DNA of 64,000 bases from Bacteroidales bacterium. GTDB lineage: Bacteria > Bacteroidota > Bacteroidia > Bacteroidales > JAADJA01. How positions within the stretch are numbered: position 1 is the stretch's first letter; each line of letters starts with the position of its first letter. Shown here one piece after another: positions 61,151 to 64,000 of the stretch. Location of the stretch: NCBI GenBank assembly GCA_020052415.1, contig JAGVPB010000014.1:1-64000 (forward strand), written 5' to 3'. The position numbers were made by a program, and so were the translations under genes. The notes beneath the pieces were generated by a model that was given only the letters and a program-made list of their open reading frames with translations, had not been told where the DNA came from and made no database searches.

Positions 61151-62353
61151 ATGAGCATTCTATCTGACAGAATTATGAATTTATCGGAGTCGGCGACTCT
61201 CGAAATGACAAGAAAAAGCCGTGAACTGAAAGCCCAGGGAAAAGATGTGATAAACCTGAGCATCGGAGAACCCGATTTTAATACTCCGGAATGTATAAAA
61301 GCCGCAGCAAAGCAGGCAATTGATGATAATCAAACCCATTATACGCCGGTTGCCGGAACTCAGGAACTACGTCAGGCAATCGCTGAAAAGTTTAAAAAGG
61401 ATAACGGTTTGAACTATACTTTCCAGCAAATAGTAGTATCCAATGGAGCCAAGCAGTCCATTGCCAATGCATTGCTCTGCCTTGTCAATCCCGGCGATGA
61501 GGTCATTGTACCGGCCCCCTACTGGGTTTCGTACCCAGAAATGATCAAGCTGGCTGAAGGCAAGATGGTGGAGATACCCACCACTGTTCAACAGGGATTC
61601 AAACCCACACCTGCACAAATAGAGGCTGCAATTACACCCAAGACAAAAGTATTTCTCTTCAACTCGCCAAATAATCCATCAGGTGCGGTTTTCACCGAAG
61701 AGGATTTACGCGGAATTGCTGAGGTTCTGAAGAAATACCCAAACATTTATATCATCTCCGACGAAATTTACGAATACCTGAATTATACCTGTGGCCACAC
61801 GAGCATTGCCAAATTCGATTACCTGAAGGACAGGGTCATCATCGTGAACGGTGTTTCGAAAGGATTTGCGATGACCGGCTGGCGGATCGGCTATATGGCG
61901 GCGCCGCTCGAAATTGCCAAGGCGTGCGATACATTGCAGGGACAGATCACATCGGGTGCTTCATCCATTTCACAGATTGCTTCTTTGAGGGCTGTAAAGA
62001 TCGAACCATGCACATCCGATGAGATGCAGGAGATGATCTCTACCTTCAAGACCAGGAGGGATTTGCTGCTGGAAAAACTGAATGAAATACCGGGTATTAA
62101 AACCAACGTGCCGGAGGGAGCCTTTTATGTATTTGCCAATGTTGCCGGATATTACGGAAAATCCAATGGCGCTATGACGATTAAGAATGATGTGGATTTC
62201 TGCATGTTTCTTCTCGAAAAGGCTCATGTTGCTCTGGTTCCGGGCGGCGCTTTCGGTAACGCCAATTGTGTAAGGTTTTCGTATGCCACTTCATCCGACA
62301 AGCTGGTGAAGGCTGCGGAAAGGATAAAGGAGGCGCTGGCGGGACTGGTTTAA
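61151..62353 (+). CDS. aspC: Pyridoxal-phosphate aspartate aminotransferase (class I, type Ib)
   Basis: This enzyme transfers the amino group between aspartate and 2-oxoglutarate and may also accept prephenate or aromatic acids. It has 400 residues. Motifs are LSIGEPDFNTP (36-46), YTPVAGTQELR, SNGAKQSI, PYWVSYPEM, NSPNNPSG (171-178), SDEIYEYL (203-210, PLP Asp and Tyr) and SKGFAMTGWRIGY (236-248) with Schiff-base Lys237. The subgroup Ib pattern fits Thermus-type AspAT. It is monocistronic. Confidence 0.9.
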   Translation: MSILSDRIMNLSESATLEMTRKSRELKAQGKDVINLSIGEPDFNTPECIKAAAKQAIDDNQTHYTPVAGTQELRQAIAEKFKKDNGLNYTFQQIVVSNGAKQSIANALLCLVNPGDEVIVPAPYWVSYPEMIKLAEGKMVEIPTTVQQGFKPTPAQIEAAITPKTKVFLFNSPNNPSGAVFTEEDLRGIAEVLKKYPNIYIISDEIYEYLNYTCGHTSIAKFDYLKDRVIIVNGVSKGFAMTGWRIGYMAAPLEIAKACDTLQGQITSGASSISQIASLRAVKIEPCTSDEMQEMISTFKTRRDLLLEKLNEIPGIKTNVPEGAFYVFANVAGYYGKSNGAMTIKNDVDFCMFLLEKAHVALVPGGAFGNANCVRFSYATSSDKLVKAAERIKEALAGLV

Positions 62354-62540
62354 AGGAAAAAGTCTCAAGTCTTTAGTATAGAGTCTGCAGTCCTCAGTCG
62401 GCAGTCGGCAATCTACCGGCTTCTCTATGGAACTCAGAACACTGAACCCGGAACAGTGAACCAGTTTTACATCCCCCTGCCCACTTCAAATGGGGAATGA
62501 CTGCCTAACCTTGAAATTTGAACCTGAAACCTTGAACCAC
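62354..62540. repeat. Low-complexity repeated words between aspC and actF
   Basis: There are short near-tandem words (GCAGTCCTCAGTCGGCAGTCGG, shown here only by its core CAGTCGGCAGTCGG, and GAACACTGAACCCGGAACAG). The same style of sequence occurs at 12501-12560 and 51740-51800. Confidence 0.4.
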
Positions 62541-63716
62541 TCAATGTCCCGTATGATGCAGGCTCTCCTGCAATAGCGGATGATTCGCCGGTATGAGAGC
62601 CGCACTGCTCAGAGTACGCAGGAAAATATAGATGAAAAGCCCGGCAAATCCCAGGTATGTTCCGATCTCAGTAAATCCTATTTTCACATCCCCGATAGTT
62701 CCCGGCATGATCTGCTCATAAATATCTATCCATAATCCGATGAGGACGAAAACAATCACGATTCCAAGAACCATCTTTTTCCGGGCAAAATAATTGGACA
62801 GCAATACAACGAATGGTACTGTCCAGTTTAAGATCAGGTTGAGATAAAAAACTGTTTTCCATGGACCGGTAAGCCTGTGGACATAATATACGGTTTCTTC
62901 CGGGATGTTGGCGTACCAGATCAGCAGGTATTGCGAGAACCAGAAATAAGCCCACATGATGGAAAGGATAAAAACATATTTCGAAAAGTCCTGCCAGTGC
63001 GCATCGGTAATAAATTGAAAATATCCGTAATGATGCATGATAACGACTATAAGGACGATCAAAGCAGAACCATGATAAAAGGAGGTAATAAAGTTCTTAA
63101 GTGCGAAAATGGTACTGAACCAGGTCGGGTCTATGCTCATGATCCAGTCGAAAGAAGCCAGCGAAAAGGTGAGCGCCAGCGTGAATATATAAACTTTGGA
63201 ATAAAACCCGGATTTTTCAAAATAAATCATACCGCCTTCGATATCCTCCTTCAGTGAGTATTTCCTGAGTAAACGGGTCATAAAAACCCAGACAGTAAAA
63301 TAAATGACAAGACGGATCAGAAAGAAAGGCACATTAAGAAAAGGGGATTTGTGTTCGATAAGGTGCATTGAATGCTCATCAAAACTGTGCTCGTCCGGTT
63401 GTATCCACGGATAAAGGGATTTCATGCCAATCATGATCAGGATCATAATAAGGGCTGCCCACGGAATATATGCGCTGATGGATTCCGGAATCCGCTTGAA
63501 TGCTGCCGACCATCCGGCCTGTGTTATGTACTGAAGCGCAAGGAAAAAGGATGCCCCGATAGCAAGGCAAAGAAAATAAAAATTGTTCAGCAACAGGTTG
63601 GCCAGCGCCCGCTCTCCGTTTGCAAGGAAGCCTGTAGCAACAGCAATGATACCCATTGCCATCAATCCATAAGTTGTATATCTTAATACCGGTCTGAAAA
63701 CAAATTTGCGATCCAT
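62541..63716 (-). CDS. actF: Alternative complex III subunit ActF (NrfD/PsrC-like quinol-binding membrane subunit)
   Basis: This is a membrane subunit of the quinol:cytochrome c/HiPIP oxidoreductase ACIII, which replaces cytochrome bc1 in many Bacteroidota. It has 391 residues and ten predicted helices. The stretches QAGWSAAFKRIPE, YPWIQPDEHSFDEHS with HKSPFLN, FDWIMSIDPTWFSTIFAL and YLLIWYANIPEE are typical of ActC/ActF. It lies 16 bases downstream of the ActE gene in the usual Act gene order, so the operon continues to the right of the window. Confidence 0.88.
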   Translation of the reverse strand: MDRKFVFRPVLRYTTYGLMAMGIIAVATGFLANGERALANLLLNNFYFLCLAIGASFFLALQYITQAGWSAAFKRIPESISAYIPWAALIMILIMIGMKSLYPWIQPDEHSFDEHSMHLIEHKSPFLNVPFFLIRLVIYFTVWVFMTRLLRKYSLKEDIEGGMIYFEKSGFYSKVYIFTLALTFSLASFDWIMSIDPTWFSTIFALKNFITSFYHGSALIVLIVVIMHHYGYFQFITDAHWQDFSKYVFILSIMWAYFWFSQYLLIWYANIPEETVYYVHRLTGPWKTVFYLNLILNWTVPFVVLLSNYFARKKMVLGIVIVFVLIGLWIDIYEQIMPGTIGDVKIGFTEIGTYLGFAGLFIYIFLRTLSSAALIPANHPLLQESLHHTGH

Positions 63717-63732
63717 GCTTCTGATTTTTGGA

Positions 63733-64000
63733 TTAAAGATTAGTTGATAATTTATTTTTAACGTACATAGCTATTTTCCAGCGGTCGGCCTGATTGATCT
63801 GTGAACCATGCGCCCCCATCAATCCTGATACCGAACCCACTGTAGTTACATGAAATATCTCGCCAATCGGTTTAGCCTGAACGATATCACTTGTCAGGTC
63901 AAATGGCTTGGCGATAAATAGCCCGGAGGTGAAGAGGTAACCATCTCCCTTACCAGCCATTCCGTGACAATTGGAGCAAAATATTTCGTATTGGATTTTG
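63733..64000 (-). CDS. actE: Alternative complex III subunit ActE, C-terminal end (monoheme cytochrome c)
   Basis: Only the last 89 residues are in the window; the gene begins to the right. The visible part starts KIQYEIFCSNCHGMAGKGDG: the CxxCH heme c attachment site is at 63961-63978, upstream of the first ATG in frame, so the ATG at 63960 is not the start. The rest (PIGEIFHVTTVGSVSGLMGAH with axial Met candidates, ADRWKIAMYVKNK) is the usual cytochrome c end. It is a membrane-attached periplasmic electron carrier of ACIII, followed by actF. Confidence 0.85.
   Translation of the reverse strand, partial: KIQYEIFCSNCHGMAGKGDGYLFTSGLFIAKPFDLTSDIVQAKPIGEIFHVTTVGSVSGLMGAHGSQINQADRWKIAMYVKNKLSTNL

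Overview
The window comes from a member of the Bacteroidota, most likely an uncultured environmental lineage of the Bacteroidales type. The evidence is: secreted proteins with C-terminal type IX secretion (T9SS) sorting domains, a PorT-like T9SS barrel protein, TonB-dependent receptors (one paired with a DUF4249 lipoprotein), many starts preceded by the Bacteroidetes -7 box TAnnTTTG instead of a Shine-Dalgarno sequence, and alternative complex III genes at the right edge (a sign of aerobic respiration). Base composition is moderate and intergenic regions are rich in repeats.

Layout. 1-2.1 kb: 3' part of an AT-rich gene with a PD-(D/E)XK-like nuclease motif, then the relic of an IS200/IS605-type (REP-associated) element. 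2.1-5.5 kb: TonB receptor + DUF4249 lipoprotein. 5.5-8 kb: KTSC protein and exodeoxyribonuclease VII (xseAB). 8-12.7 kb: accessory stretch with an EamA exporter and a collapsed HEPN/MNT pair between two copies of a 70-bp repeat, then a propeller protein flanked by inverted repeats. 12.7-21.9 kb: envelope proteins (barrel protein + DUF3352/propeller protein, SDR, GT-C-like membrane protein, barrel protein). 22-26.3 kb: an EEP-family hydrolase downstream of a TonB receptor that is cut by an in-frame TGA. 26.4-27 kb: HicBA toxin-antitoxin. 27.2-31.8 kb: an archaeal-type GatE-GatD amidotransferase operon converging on asnA, the most striking content. 32-38.4 kb: T9SS cargo genes, one cut by TGA and one decayed sorting-domain duplicate. 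38.4-44 kb: cell-wall and peptide enzymes (L,D-transpeptidase, lipoprotein with a possible Cys/His site, dipeptide epimerase, NlpC/P60). 44-45 kb: an ORF6N relic next to tRNA-Glu. 45-47 kb: secreted metallophosphoesterase with dockerin-like end. 47-51.7 kb: minus-strand cluster of a hypothetical gene, porT, heptose-7-phosphate kinase, NAD(P)HX epimerase and exported MsrBA. 51.8-58.6 kb: PPDK regulatory protein, EamA transporter, Mop/TOBE protein and three T9SS cargo proteins. 58.7-64 kb: dihydropyrimidinase + DUF6973, aspartate aminotransferase, ActF and the end of ActE.

How the genes work together. GatDE would convert Glu-tRNA(Gln) to Gln-tRNA(Gln) by the route normally confined to archaea, and AsnA would supply free asparagine. 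PorT belongs to the machinery that exports the many CTD-bearing proteins encoded here. The L,D-transpeptidase, NlpC/P60 and dipeptide-epimerase genes form a loose peptidoglycan remodelling and recycling neighbourhood. Two families of MITE-like inverted repeats and several gene relics (transposase, HEPN, ORF6N, T9SS domain) show active turnover between the genes. All functional calls are from reading sequence and motifs; no database search was run.
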